From Polynucleobacter rarus (GTDB taxonomy: Bacteria > Pseudomonadota > Gammaproteobacteria > Burkholderiales > Burkholderiaceae): 64,000 nt of DNA. The stretch lies in NCBI RefSeq assembly GCF_003072505.1, contig NZ_NTGB01000001.1, positions 257,290-321,289 of the forward strand, given 5' to 3'. Below the pieces are notes generated by a model, which was given only the letters and a program-made list of their open reading frames with translations, did no database searches and was not told where the DNA came from. Every line of letters begins with the position of its first letter. Within the stretch, counting starts at the first letter, position 1. The translations under genes were made by a program, and so were the position numbers. Shown one piece after another: positions 27,124-35,258 of the stretch.

Positions 27124-27762
27124 ATGCAGCTATATAGTTTTTTTAGAAGTGGAACTTCTCACCGTTTAAGAATCGCATTGAACTTAAAAGGTTTAGAAAC
27201 GCAATATTTACCGGTTGATCTTCGTAAAGAAGCGCACTTTAGTGAAGAGTTTAGGAAAATTAATCCTCAAGGCTTTGTACCGGCTTTAATCGTGGGTGAT
27301 GAAGTTTTAACTCAAACACCTGCAATTATTGAATGGTTAGAAGAAACCTATCCAACGCCAGCCTTAATTCCAGCGGATAGTAAACAAAGGATCTATGTCA
27401 GAACCTTAGCAGCAATTATTGCCTGTGATATGCATCCTCTAAGTAATCGCAGAGTATTAGAGCGACTTCGCAAAGAAATGGGTCAAGACGAGAAAGCCAT
27501 TAATGAGTGGTGTCAAACTTGGATTATTGATGGATTCAACGCGTTTGAGTCGCAATTAAGTAGACATGCTTATTATGGTGATTTTTGCTGTGGCGATTCA
27601 CCGACGATTGCGGATGTTTATTTGATTGCGCAGGTTGAAACTGCTATGCGCTTTAACGTAGATCTCTCAACTTGGCCTATTATTTCAAAAATCAATCAGC
27701 ACTGTTTACAGTTACCTGAATTCCAATTAGCAAAGCCGAGCGCTCAACCAGACGCATCATAG
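27124..27762 (+). CDS. Zeta-class GST: maleylpyruvate (maleylacetoacetate) isomerase
   Basis: The 212-residue protein begins YSFFRSGTSHRLRIALNLKG, the zeta-class thioredoxin-like start with the SxxSxR-type glutathione-binding Ser, followed by NPQGFVPAL and TQTPAIIEWLEE. In gentisate pathways this enzyme turns maleylpyruvate into fumarylpyruvate with glutathione. It is the third gene of the block and starts 16 bases after the dioxygenase. A matching fumarylpyruvate hydrolase is not adjacent; the FAH-family genes at 33.4 and 34.3 kb are the candidates. Confidence 0.82.
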   Translation: MQLYSFFRSGTSHRLRIALNLKGLETQYLPVDLRKEAHFSEEFRKINPQGFVPALIVGDEVLTQTPAIIEWLEETYPTPALIPADSKQRIYVRTLAAIIACDMHPLSNRRVLERLRKEMGQDEKAINEWCQTWIIDGFNAFESQLSRHAYYGDFCCGDSPTIADVYLIAQVETAMRFNVDLSTWPIISKINQHCLQLPEFQLAKPSAQPDAS

Positions 27763-27784
27763 TGTCAAGAGTTTTATAATTTTT

Positions 27785-27886
27785 GGGGACGAACTTACCG
27801 AGATGTATTTAGAAGGTATATCAGAGTTAGTTCACAGAAAACGAACAAGTGATGTCAAAAACTCAGAAATTAAGATTCAAAATTGA
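27785..27886 (+). pseudogene. Possible remnant of a thiolase-like (SCP2-type) C-terminus
   Basis: A 33-codon stretch reads GDELTEMYLEGISELVHRKR, then TSDVKNSEIKIQN and a stop. It recalls the end of SCP2-type thiolases, which carry G-x-L-x-E-x-Y-x-x-G, then an E-x-VRQLRGTS-like motif. The rest of such a gene is absent, so if correct it is a leftover of a deleted gene. The evidence is pattern similarity only. Confidence 0.3.
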
Positions 27887-27966
27887 AAGAAATTTATAGA
27901 AGATCCAAATTGATAAAGACTTGACTTATAGGATTTTATTTTCGCGAGTCTTTTAGTATTGGTTTT

Positions 27967-28314
27967 TTAGTTAAAAGCGTATTTATCTTCTAGAATATTG
28001 CCGATGACAACTTTTGGATTAGGACTGCCTAGCAAGGTTTTCTTGATAAGGTCACCACGCTTTAATACTTTTCCATTGCTATTACTGTTACTTTTCGCAA
28101 TGAAAATATGAGTTTTATTCTTACCAACAACCACCTGTAGAAACTTGTCTCTACTCGAGATAGCAACACCATCACAGTATTGACTAACCTTTTGATCATC
28201 CCAAGTTCCAGAAGAATATAAACTTTCTTTAAAGTGAGTTTTAATCCATTCCAAGTAGGTATCTACGGAATTACGTAATTCTAGGTCTCGACGTTGTTCA
28301 CTTATATTTTGCAT
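27967..28314 (-). CDS. Hypothetical protein, 115 residues
   Basis: No family is recognised. The protein is polar, with an N-terminal helical part (residues 1-33), a middle part with Gly-Thr-Trp-Asp and strand-like segments, and a Ser/Asn-rich linker NSNSNG near residue 78. There is no signal peptide or membrane segment. The ribosome site (GAAGAA) is weak. It is flanked by AT-rich DNA on the upstream side and by the end of the gentisate genes on the other, which suggests an accessory gene. Confidence 0.5.
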   Translation of the reverse strand: MQNISEQRRDLELRNSVDTYLEWIKTHFKESLYSSGTWDDQKVSQYCDGVAISSRDKFLQVVVGKNKTHIFIAKSNSNSNGKVLKRGDLIKKTLLGSPNPKVVIGNILEDKYAFN

Positions 28315-28828
28315 ATATGTTTTCTTCAGTTAGCATTTAATTCACAGCTATATAAGTAAAACTTTCAAGTAAGTACCGAACCCTGCGTTTGGTACATTCT
28401 TATAATGTTTAAGTATATAGATAATTATAATATTTTAAAACAAATGATTCCAAAAAAAGCCATAAAATTTTTGGTTGATCTTGGTTTCTCAAAAAAACAT
28501 TGGTTAAAAAAATTAATTACAAATAGTATCCATTCCAACAAATAAAAAATACTATCTATAAGTCATTTTAATTAAATAAATAAGAATGTTTATTAGTATT
28601 AGTACTAATATTAATACTTATTTCGAACAAAAAAACGTTGTTTTACGCAAATTTTTTAATTTCAATGCATTTTTAACCATTTTGTTTAAATTCTTATTTC
28701 TCCAAGTTAGACATTTAAGCATTTACATCAGTTTTTATTAAAAAAAAGGGAGCTGAATTTCCCCCATTTGAACTCTCTAATAAGTCTAATAAGTAAACCC
28801 CAAAAGCTTAAATTAATTTTTACACATT
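28315..28828. other. AT-rich gap without recognised genes, containing a 24-base palindrome
   Basis: About 510 bases between a hypothetical gene and bdhA are strongly AT-rich and have no convincing open frame. The clearest structure is a near-perfect palindrome at 28592-28615 centred on AGTACT, with arms ATTAGTATT and AATATTAAT. It could be a protein-binding site. No terminator with a T run was found for bdhA on the minus strand. Confidence 0.5.
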
Positions 28829-29611
28829 CTATTGTGCTGTCCAACCACCGTCGATAGGAATTATCGAGCCAGTAATAGAAGCGGCAATGTCAGAAGCTAG
28901 AAATCCTGCTAAGGCAGCAACTTGTTCAATCGTAACAAATTTTTTGGTGGGTTGTGCAAGTAGCATCACATCGTTAATGACTTGATCTTCAGTGATACCT
29001 CGCGTTTTAGCGGTTTCAGGAATTTGCTTTTGGACAAGGGGCGTCCAAACATAGCCTGGGCAGATAGCATTCATCGTAATGCCAAACGTAGCAGTTTCGA
29101 GAGCAACAGTTTTAGTTAGACCAGCTATACCGTGTTTTGCTGCGACATATGCTGATTTGTAAGGGGAGGCAACTAAAGCATGCGCTGATGCAATATTGAG
29201 AATTCTTCCCCAGCCTTTTTCTTTCATTTTAGGGAGCGAGCACCGAATCGTATGAAAACTAGCTGATAAATTGATGGCCAAAATAGCGTCCCACTTTTCT
29301 ACTGGAAAGTTTTCAACAGGGGAAACTTGTTGAATCCCAGCATTGTTCACTAATATATCGATTGATCCAAATTCTGCTTCCACCTGCTGAATCATCCCCT
29401 CAATTTCAGCAACTTTTGACATATCAGCGCCGTAATAACGTACTTTTACCCCAAATTGTTTAGCAATATCGCTGCGCAGTTGTTCAATCGTATTCGTATC
29501 GCCAAAGCCATTTAAAATAATATTGTGACCTAAAGCAGCAAAGTGTTTAGCGATTCCCTCGCCAATACCGCTTGTTGATCCTGTGACTAAAACTGTTTTA
29601 AGATTTGACAT
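28829..29611 (-). CDS. bdhA: 3-Hydroxybutyrate dehydrogenase
   Basis: The 260-residue SDR has the NAD motif TGSTSGIGEGIA, NNAGIQ, the catalytic Ser-Tyr-Lys (NIASAHALVAS, YVAAKHG) and the C-terminal IPIDGGWTAQ typical of D-3-hydroxybutyrate dehydrogenase. It interconverts 3-hydroxybutyrate and acetoacetate, linked to polyhydroxybutyrate turnover. AAAGGAA lies seven bases before the ATG. It stands alone, divergent from ppk2. Confidence 0.88.
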   Translation of the reverse strand: MSNLKTVLVTGSTSGIGEGIAKHFAALGHNIILNGFGDTNTIEQLRSDIAKQFGVKVRYYGADMSKVAEIEGMIQQVEAEFGSIDILVNNAGIQQVSPVENFPVEKWDAILAINLSASFHTIRCSLPKMKEKGWGRILNIASAHALVASPYKSAYVAAKHGIAGLTKTVALETATFGITMNAICPGYVWTPLVQKQIPETAKTRGITEDQVINDVMLLAQPTKKFVTIEQVAALAGFLASDIAASITGSIIPIDGGWTAQ

Positions 29612-29819
29612 ACATATTCCTTTTTACAAAGATGAGTAGTTATTTATATTGACCAAGCAACTTTAAAAAACTGTATTGTTTTTTTATTGATTTCATCATA
29701 ACAAAATCCAATTGGCCGAGACTTGAGAAATGTCTTGTGGGAGGGTTTTTTCGTTAAGATTCACCAAAATGTAATAAATAATTGAGAAACTGAAAAAATC
29801 AATTAACCGAAGGAATGCT

Positions 29820-30716
29820 ATGACAAATTCTGATTTCACTTTACGCATGCATGAAGAAATGCTCGATAGTCTTGATGAAGAGCTTGAAATGGAATTAGAT
29901 GATGATCGGCTTGGGAATTCTGAGGGTGGTGATTCCCGTGATAAAAGGCTCATGTATTTTAAAGAATTATTGAGACTTCAAGGAGAATTGGTAAAGCTAC
30001 AAGACTGGGTTGTCCACAAAAAATTAAAAGTAGTGGTTCTTTTTGAGGGACGTGACTCTGCTGGTAAAGGTGGGGCAATCAAACGTATTACCCAACGATT
30101 AAATCCACGTGTTTGTAGAGTGGCTGCATTGCCAGCACCCAATGAGCGTGAGAGAACACAATGGTATTTTCAGCGTTATGTATCCCATTTACCTGCTGGT
30201 GGTGAAATCGTTCTATTTGACCGTAGCTGGTACAACCGTGCTGGTGTTGAAAAAGTAATGGGATTTTGTTCTGACGAGCAATACGACCAATTTTTTAACG
30301 ACGTTCCAGAGTTTGAAAACATGTTGATTCGTTCTGGAATTATTTTGATTAAATATTGGTTCTCTATCTCTGATGATGAGCAATATCTTAGATTCACTAT
30401 GAGAATTAATGATCCGCTCAAACAATGGAAACTTTCACCAATGGATTTAGAGTCTCGCGCGAGATGGGAAATTTATACGAAAGCCAAAGAAACAATGCTT
30501 GAAAAAACGCACACTCCGTCATCACCTTGGTGGATTGTTGCAGCCAATGACAAGAAAAAAGCGCGTATTAATTGTATTAGCCACCTCTTGTCGCAAATTC
30601 CCTATGGCGAAGTAGATCATCCACATATAGAGTTGCCAGAGCGAGTGCATAACCCGGATTATATTCGCGGACCGATTCCAGCAGAAATGTACGTACCCGA
30701 CCGTTTTGTGGATTGA
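29820..30716 (+). CDS. ppk2: Polyphosphate kinase 2
   Basis: The 298-residue protein has the PPK2 Walker A FEGRDSAGKGGAIKRI, the lid region RVCRVAALPAPNERERTQWYFQRY and Walker B EIVLFDRSWYNRAGVE, followed by FMIRSG-like and WKLSPMDLESR segments. It is a one-domain PPK2 that moves phosphate between polyphosphate and nucleotides. The acidic N-terminus (residues 10-40) precedes the core. A strong terminator follows at 30742-30770, so it is monocistronic. Confidence 0.93.
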   Translation: MTNSDFTLRMHEEMLDSLDEELEMELDDDRLGNSEGGDSRDKRLMYFKELLRLQGELVKLQDWVVHKKLKVVVLFEGRDSAGKGGAIKRITQRLNPRVCRVAALPAPNERERTQWYFQRYVSHLPAGGEIVLFDRSWYNRAGVEKVMGFCSDEQYDQFFNDVPEFENMLIRSGIILIKYWFSISDDEQYLRFTMRINDPLKQWKLSPMDLESRARWEIYTKAKETMLEKTHTPSSPWWIVAANDKKKARINCISHLLSQIPYGEVDHPHIELPERVHNPDYIRGPIPAEMYVPDRFVD

Positions 30717-30741
30717 TTTAAAACGAAAATTGAGCTTTTGA

Positions 30742-30770
30742 AAACCGCTAAGCAAATAGCGGTTTTTTTT
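30742..30770 (+). terminator. Intrinsic terminator of ppk2
   Basis: AAACCGCTA and TAGCGGTTT pair over nine bases around the loop AGCAAA, followed by a run of T residues. It lies 25 bases after the ppk2 stop. Confidence 0.85.
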
Positions 30771-30860
30771 ACTTTATTCGAGAATAGCATTTATTTTGGA
30801 GTAAAGTATAACAACTACTAAAATAGAGAAAATATAGATTAAATATAAAGGGGAATAGGA

Positions 30861-31853
30861 ATGAATAAGCCTTTAACGATGGCACAAACAAAAAGACTTG
30901 GAGTCTTAGCCGTCCATTCAGTCGATGAGTTTGTGATTGCAGTACCTAATTTAGAAGTTGCCGAAGAGTTTTATTCTTTGTTCGGACTTCGCGTTGAGCG
31001 TGAGGGAGATGCACTAGGACTATATACCTATAGTAGTGCGCACCGCTATGGACGTGTGATTTTAGGGCCAAAAAAACGTTTGCAATGGCTAACTATGGGC
31101 GTTTATGCCGAGGATTTTGAAGCATTCAAGAATCACTTTAAGGCTAAAGGTATCCCAACAATAGCTTCAATGGATCCATCTAGTTCCGAGGGATTGTGGA
31201 TAAATGCGCCAGATGGTTTTCCAATTCAAATAAAGGTCTGCGAAAAATCCTCTCCATCAATGCCTCCAAATAGAGTCTTTGCGCCCGAATCGAATGGTGC
31301 TGGTAGATCACCCAATAAATCGAAGGTTCAAAAGGTTCATCCTAGATATTTATCGCATGTTCTGTTATTCACTAAATCAGTGAAAGCTTCCTTAGCTTTT
31401 TATGAGGACGTCTTAGGGCTAAGAATGTCGGATTCTGCCGGTGACGATTTAATCGCTTTTGTACACTCTCCACATGGCAGTGATCACCATTTATTGGCGT
31501 TCTTAAAATCGGACGATTATGGCTTTCATCATGCTAGTTGGGCTGTTGATTCAATTGATGAAGTCGGCTTAGGTTCCATGCAAATGGCAGCTGCTGGCTT
31601 TAAAGAAGGTTGGGGAGTGGGGCGTCACGTATTAGGCTCTAATTATTTCCGCTATATTCAAGATCCATGGGGCGGCTTTTGTGAATACAGTTTTGATATT
31701 GATTTTGTCCCCCACACCATCGATTGGCCCGCAGCAAATCATCCACCAGATGACTCTTTATATGCTTGGGGACCCGATGTGAAACCAGACTTTGGTTTAA
31801 ATTACGAAGCTAGTGGTCAAGAGTTTGTAACGAATCGTACACCAACTAATTAA
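30861..31853 (+). CDS. Two-domain VOC (extradiol dioxygenase-like) protein
   Basis: The 330-residue protein has two vicinal-oxygen-chelate modules (residues about 20-130 and 165-290). The second carries LSHVLLFT, FHHASWAVD and GGFCEYSFD, which supply the His-His-Glu triad of type I extradiol dioxygenases. The first module lacks an evident set, also normal for the family. It may cleave a catecholic ring or act on a related compound. It leads a run of catabolic genes (YciI, amidohydrolase, FAH) behind GGGG-AATAGGA. The substrate is unknown. Confidence 0.72.
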   Translation: MNKPLTMAQTKRLGVLAVHSVDEFVIAVPNLEVAEEFYSLFGLRVEREGDALGLYTYSSAHRYGRVILGPKKRLQWLTMGVYAEDFEAFKNHFKAKGIPTIASMDPSSSEGLWINAPDGFPIQIKVCEKSSPSMPPNRVFAPESNGAGRSPNKSKVQKVHPRYLSHVLLFTKSVKASLAFYEDVLGLRMSDSAGDDLIAFVHSPHGSDHHLLAFLKSDDYGFHHASWAVDSIDEVGLGSMQMAAAGFKEGWGVGRHVLGSNYFRYIQDPWGGFCEYSFDIDFVPHTIDWPAANHPPDDSLYAWGPDVKPDFGLNYEASGQEFVTNRTPTN

Positions 31854-31902
31854 TCATCTTAAAAATTATTTAAAGATAAGAAAAAATCCTAAGGAGATAG
31901 TA

Positions 31903-32208
31903 ATGATTTTTGCGTTTCATTTAATTGACAAACCCAATGCAACCGCGATGCGACTAGAGCTGCGCCCAATCCATAAAGATTATTTAGCAAAAATGGCCGA
32001 TAAGGTTGCTTTTGCCGGACCGTTGAAGTCGGATGATGATCAAGAGATGGTAGGCAGCTTGCTAGTGATTGATTTTCCGGATCGCGCCGCTGCCAATGAA
32101 TGGATTCGTAACGAGCCGTTTACAAAAGCTGGGGTATACGCGACGGTGAGTGTTTATCCATTTGAAAATTTGTGGCCGCAAAAAGTTGGTTTTCCACCTA
32201 GCTTATAA
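31903..32208 (+). CDS. YciI-like family protein
   Basis: The 101-residue protein has the YciI layout: start FAFHLIDKP, then RPIHKDYLAKM with the conserved His, FAGPL and a C-terminal PFTKAGVYATVSVYPFENL. Members have a dimeric ferredoxin-like fold resembling muconolactone isomerase, and some are used in ring-compound catabolism. Placement between a VOC dioxygenase and an amidohydrolase suggests a role on a ring-cleavage product, but this is inference. Confidence 0.75.
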   Translation: MIFAFHLIDKPNATAMRLELRPIHKDYLAKMADKVAFAGPLKSDDDQEMVGSLLVIDFPDRAAANEWIRNEPFTKAGVYATVSVYPFENLWPQKVGFPPSL

Positions 32209-32222
32209 CCAAGGGTTAACTC

Positions 32223-33347
32223 ATGATAAATACGTCTCAGCAATGCCGGCAATTCAGTTGCGGTTGTAATGGATTAAAGTTACATAATGGTCAAGAGGGT
32301 CAATCAAGCCGCAGAAGTTTTATTCAACAATTGGGTGGTTTGGGTGCCGGAGCGGTGATTGGCGGAGCTGGTGCATTCAATCTAAATTCAGCATTTGCTG
32401 CTGATTCAGAAGTAATTGATACCCACCATCACTTTTATTCACCATCCTATCAAAAAGCATGGTTGGACTGGGATGATAAATACAATATTCCTCACTTCCC
32501 CACTCAAGTGGCTTGGACGCAAGACAAAGCAGTTGAAGCCATGGACGCTGGTGGGGTAAAAAAATCGATTTTATCCCTAGCTTCTACACCTGGTGTTTGG
32601 TTTAATTTCGAATTGCCCCGCATCATCGATATCGTCAGAGAAGTGAATGAATACGGTGCTGGGATGGTAAAGAAATATCCTGGTCGCTTTGGACTCTTTG
32701 CTGCTATTCCGATGGTCGATGTAGAAAGTTCATTACGGGAAATTAATTACGCATTTGACGTGCTCAAGGCAGACGGGGTTGGTATTCAAACGAATTATGG
32801 TGATAAGTGGCCAGGTCATCCTTCCTTTGCACCTATTTTTGAAGAGTTGAATCGACGCAAAGCCGTCGTCTATTTTCATCCTTTGACTGCAACCTGTTGC
32901 GGCAGGCTTGATACTGGTACTTATGGATCCGTCATTGAAGTGCCGCATGATACGACTAGAGCTGTAGTGAATTTACTCTTAACAGGTTCTTTACTCAAGT
33001 TTAGGGATATTAAGTGGTTGTTTTCGCATGCTGGTGGAACGATTCCGATGCTTGCGGGACGAATTAATTATTTTCACGGAAATAAGGAATCGACTGCAAA
33101 ATTTGCACCCAACGGGATTGAAGCGGAGTTAAAGAGACTTTATTACGATACCGCGAATGCAACACATCCATCTAGCATGGCCGCATTGTTAAAATTGATT
33201 CCGCCCACCCAAATAACGTATGGTAGCGACTACCCTTATGTCCCCATTGCTACTCAAGTTGAGGCATTGAATCAGCAAGGCTTTAGTAAAGAGTTGCTTG
33301 AGCAGATAAAATACCGTAATGCTCTAGCTTTATTAAAGAAAGCTTAA
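32223..33347 (+). CDS. Tat-exported amidohydrolase (Amidohydro_2/ACMSD-like)
   Basis: The 374-residue protein has a twin-arginine signal: SSRRSFIQQLGG followed by a Gly/Ala-rich hydrophobic stretch and AFA, ending near residue 60. The mature part is a metal-dependent barrel with DTHHHFYSP, YFHPLT, LFSHAGGTIP and ITYGSDYPYVP, the His/Asp ligands of the ACMSD and gamma-resorcylate decarboxylase group. Decarboxylation or C-C hydrolysis of an aromatic acid is likely. An additional Cys pair (CGC) lies before the signal. The periplasmic location is unusual for this group. Confidence 0.75.
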   Translation: MINTSQQCRQFSCGCNGLKLHNGQEGQSSRRSFIQQLGGLGAGAVIGGAGAFNLNSAFAADSEVIDTHHHFYSPSYQKAWLDWDDKYNIPHFPTQVAWTQDKAVEAMDAGGVKKSILSLASTPGVWFNFELPRIIDIVREVNEYGAGMVKKYPGRFGLFAAIPMVDVESSLREINYAFDVLKADGVGIQTNYGDKWPGHPSFAPIFEELNRRKAVVYFHPLTATCCGRLDTGTYGSVIEVPHDTTRAVVNLLLTGSLLKFRDIKWLFSHAGGTIPMLAGRINYFHGNKESTAKFAPNGIEAELKRLYYDTANATHPSSMAALLKLIPPTQITYGSDYPYVPIATQVEALNQQGFSKELLEQIKYRNALALLKKA

Positions 33348-33397
33348 GTAATTAGTTGCTTCATTTTTAGATTTTTTAATTTTTTTAAGGAAAAACG

Positions 33398-34255
33398 ATG
33401 AGATTTGTACGCTTTAAGACCCCTGATGGTCATCCTGCACTTGGCGCTAGAGTTGGTGATGAAGTAATTAATTTAACCAAATTAGGTTTACCTGGAACTT
33501 TAGATGAATTATTACGTCTCGGCGCTGCTGGTATGGCTTCTGCTAAAGCTGCATTAGAAAAAGCGACAACTCGTCTGCCTTTATCTAGCGTTCAGTTAAT
33601 GGCGCCATTACATCATCCGCATAAAGCATTTGCTATTGGTCTGAATTACGTTGACCATGCCCATGAAGGAAATTTCACACCGCCAACACAACCCGTTTTA
33701 TTCCATCGCTATCCTACTTCATGGGTGGCACATGGTGTTGCCATCGAGCGTCCAAAAGCTTCTATCGAGTTTGATTATGAGGGCGAGATTGTTGCCATTA
33801 TTGGTAAAGGTGGTAAGTATATTTCTAAGGAGAATGCCCTTGATCACGTAGCAGGCTATAGCTTATTTAATGATGGCTCAATTCGTGATTTCCAATTCCG
33901 TTCAAGCCAATGGATGTGGGGTAAGAATTTCGATCGCAGTGGCGGTTTCGGTCCAGAGTTTATTACTGCTGATGAATTGCCTTTAGGTGTAGTTGGTTTG
34001 GACATTACTACGCGTTTAAATGGGCAAGTAATGCAAAAAGCTAATACGCGCGATATGATTTTTGACGTAGCTACTTTAGTAGTTGCTTGTTCTGAGGGGA
34101 TGGAATTACACCCTGGCGACATGATTATTACTGGTACTCCTGCTGGCGTTGGTTTTGCCAGAAAGCCGCCAGTATTTATGAAGGCTGGAGATGTATGCGA
34201 AGTCGAAGTAGAAGGTATGGGCATTTTAAGTAACCCAGTAATCGACGAAGCTTAA
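33398..34255 (+). CDS. Fumarylacetoacetate hydrolase (FAH) family protein 1
   Basis: The 285-residue protein has the FAH core: IGLNYVDHAHEG, FDYEGEIVAIIGKGG (metal Glu pair), YSLFNDGSIRDFQ (Asp) and MIITGTPAGVGFARKPP. Enzymes of this family hydrolyse or decarboxylate 3-acylpyruvates such as fumarylpyruvate. It ends the VOC-YciI-amidohydrolase-FAH run, has AAGGA seven to eight bases before the ATG and is followed by a strong terminator. It is about 50% similar by eye to the next gene. It could serve the gentisate route or the neighbouring unknown route. Confidence 0.82.
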   Translation: MRFVRFKTPDGHPALGARVGDEVINLTKLGLPGTLDELLRLGAAGMASAKAALEKATTRLPLSSVQLMAPLHHPHKAFAIGLNYVDHAHEGNFTPPTQPVLFHRYPTSWVAHGVAIERPKASIEFDYEGEIVAIIGKGGKYISKENALDHVAGYSLFNDGSIRDFQFRSSQWMWGKNFDRSGGFGPEFITADELPLGVVGLDITTRLNGQVMQKANTRDMIFDVATLVVACSEGMELHPGDMIITGTPAGVGFARKPPVFMKAGDVCEVEVEGMGILSNPVIDEA

Positions 34256-34302
34256 AAAGCATATTCAGTTTAAGCAGATTAAGTAATATTATTTTGACGC
34301 AC

Positions 34303-34333
34303 AGACTCTTTAGGAACTAAAGAGTCTTTTTTT
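34303..34333 (+). terminator. Strong intrinsic terminator directly before the second FAH gene
   Basis: AGACTCTTTAG and CTAAAGAGTCT pair perfectly over 11 bases around GAA, followed by seven T. Its T run ends only about a dozen bases before the next start codon at 34345, so it sits inside the leader of that gene. Confidence 0.88.
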
Positions 34334-34344
34334 AAGAGAGCAAC

Positions 34345-35211
34345 ATGAGAATTTTTACATTTGAAAAAGCAGGTAAAGCCACTTTAGGACTGTTGAAGAA
34401 CGAACAAGAATATATCGATCTAGAGTTAGCAGGTTATGCGCACGCCAATAATATGGTTGATTTACTATCTCAAGCCGACTGGGAAGTAAAGTTAGCAGAA
34501 ATTTTGAAGAATGCTCCAGCGTCAGCTGTAGCATCCATTGCGGGTTTAAAGTACGATATTCTAATTGCGAATCCAAGCAAGATTATCTGCGTTGGTCTTA
34601 ATTATGCGGATCACGCAAAAGAAGGTGGTCACGCTACTCCAGATCACCCAAGCTTTTTCATTCGTGTGAACTCATCCCAAGTTGCCCATCAGCAACCAAT
34701 GCTAGTGCCGAAGCAGTCTTCAGAGCGCTTTGATTATGAAGCTGAACTAGCAGTCATTATTGGCAAAACAGCACGTCACTTAACTGCCGATAATGCTTTG
34801 GATTGTGTTGCTGGCTATTCTTGCTATAACGACGGTTCTGTTAGGGACTTTCAACGTAAGGGAACTCAGTGGACTTTAGGTAAAAACTTTGATAAGACTG
34901 GTAGTTTTGGTCCATGGTTGGTAACGAAAGATGAATTGCCAGCTGGTGGAGATGGTTTAAAAATCCAAGCTCGCTTAAACGGACAAGTTTTACAAGACGG
35001 TAATACCGCTGACTTTTTATTCTCTGTCTCTCAAGTTTTAGTGATTCTCTCTGAAGTCATGACGCTTGAGCCAGGTGATGTGATTATCACTGGAACGCCA
35101 GCAGGAGTTGGATATGCCAGAAAGCCTCCTATCTTCATGAAAGAGGGAGACGTTTGTGAAATTGAGATTGAAAAGATTGGTATCCTGAGTAACCCAATAG
35201 CAAACGCTTAA
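34345..35211 (+). CDS. Fumarylacetoacetate hydrolase (FAH) family protein 2
   Basis: The 288-residue protein has the same core as FAH 1: VGLNYADHAKEGG, FDYEAELAVIIGK (metal Glu pair), YSCYNDGSVRDFQ and VIITGTPAGVGYARKPP. The N-terminal domain differs from the first copy. AGAGAG lies before the ATG, right after a terminator hairpin. It would act on an acylpyruvate-type product, with fumarylpyruvate a candidate given the gentisate genes. Two divergent copies suggest two different substrates. Confidence 0.82.
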   Translation: MRIFTFEKAGKATLGLLKNEQEYIDLELAGYAHANNMVDLLSQADWEVKLAEILKNAPASAVASIAGLKYDILIANPSKIICVGLNYADHAKEGGHATPDHPSFFIRVNSSQVAHQQPMLVPKQSSERFDYEAELAVIIGKTARHLTADNALDCVAGYSCYNDGSVRDFQRKGTQWTLGKNFDKTGSFGPWLVTKDELPAGGDGLKIQARLNGQVLQDGNTADFLFSVSQVLVILSEVMTLEPGDVIITGTPAGVGYARKPPIFMKEGDVCEIEIEKIGILSNPIANA

Positions 35212-35258
35212 GGAAATTTCCTTACTGCGATAACCCGCACGTAACTTTTAGATTGTGA

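Noticed and set aside
35209..35224. TAAGGAAATTTCCTTA palindrome at the end of the second FAH gene
   Set aside because: It has no loop or T run, so it cannot be a normal terminator, and it partly comprises the stop codon; no known site matches.
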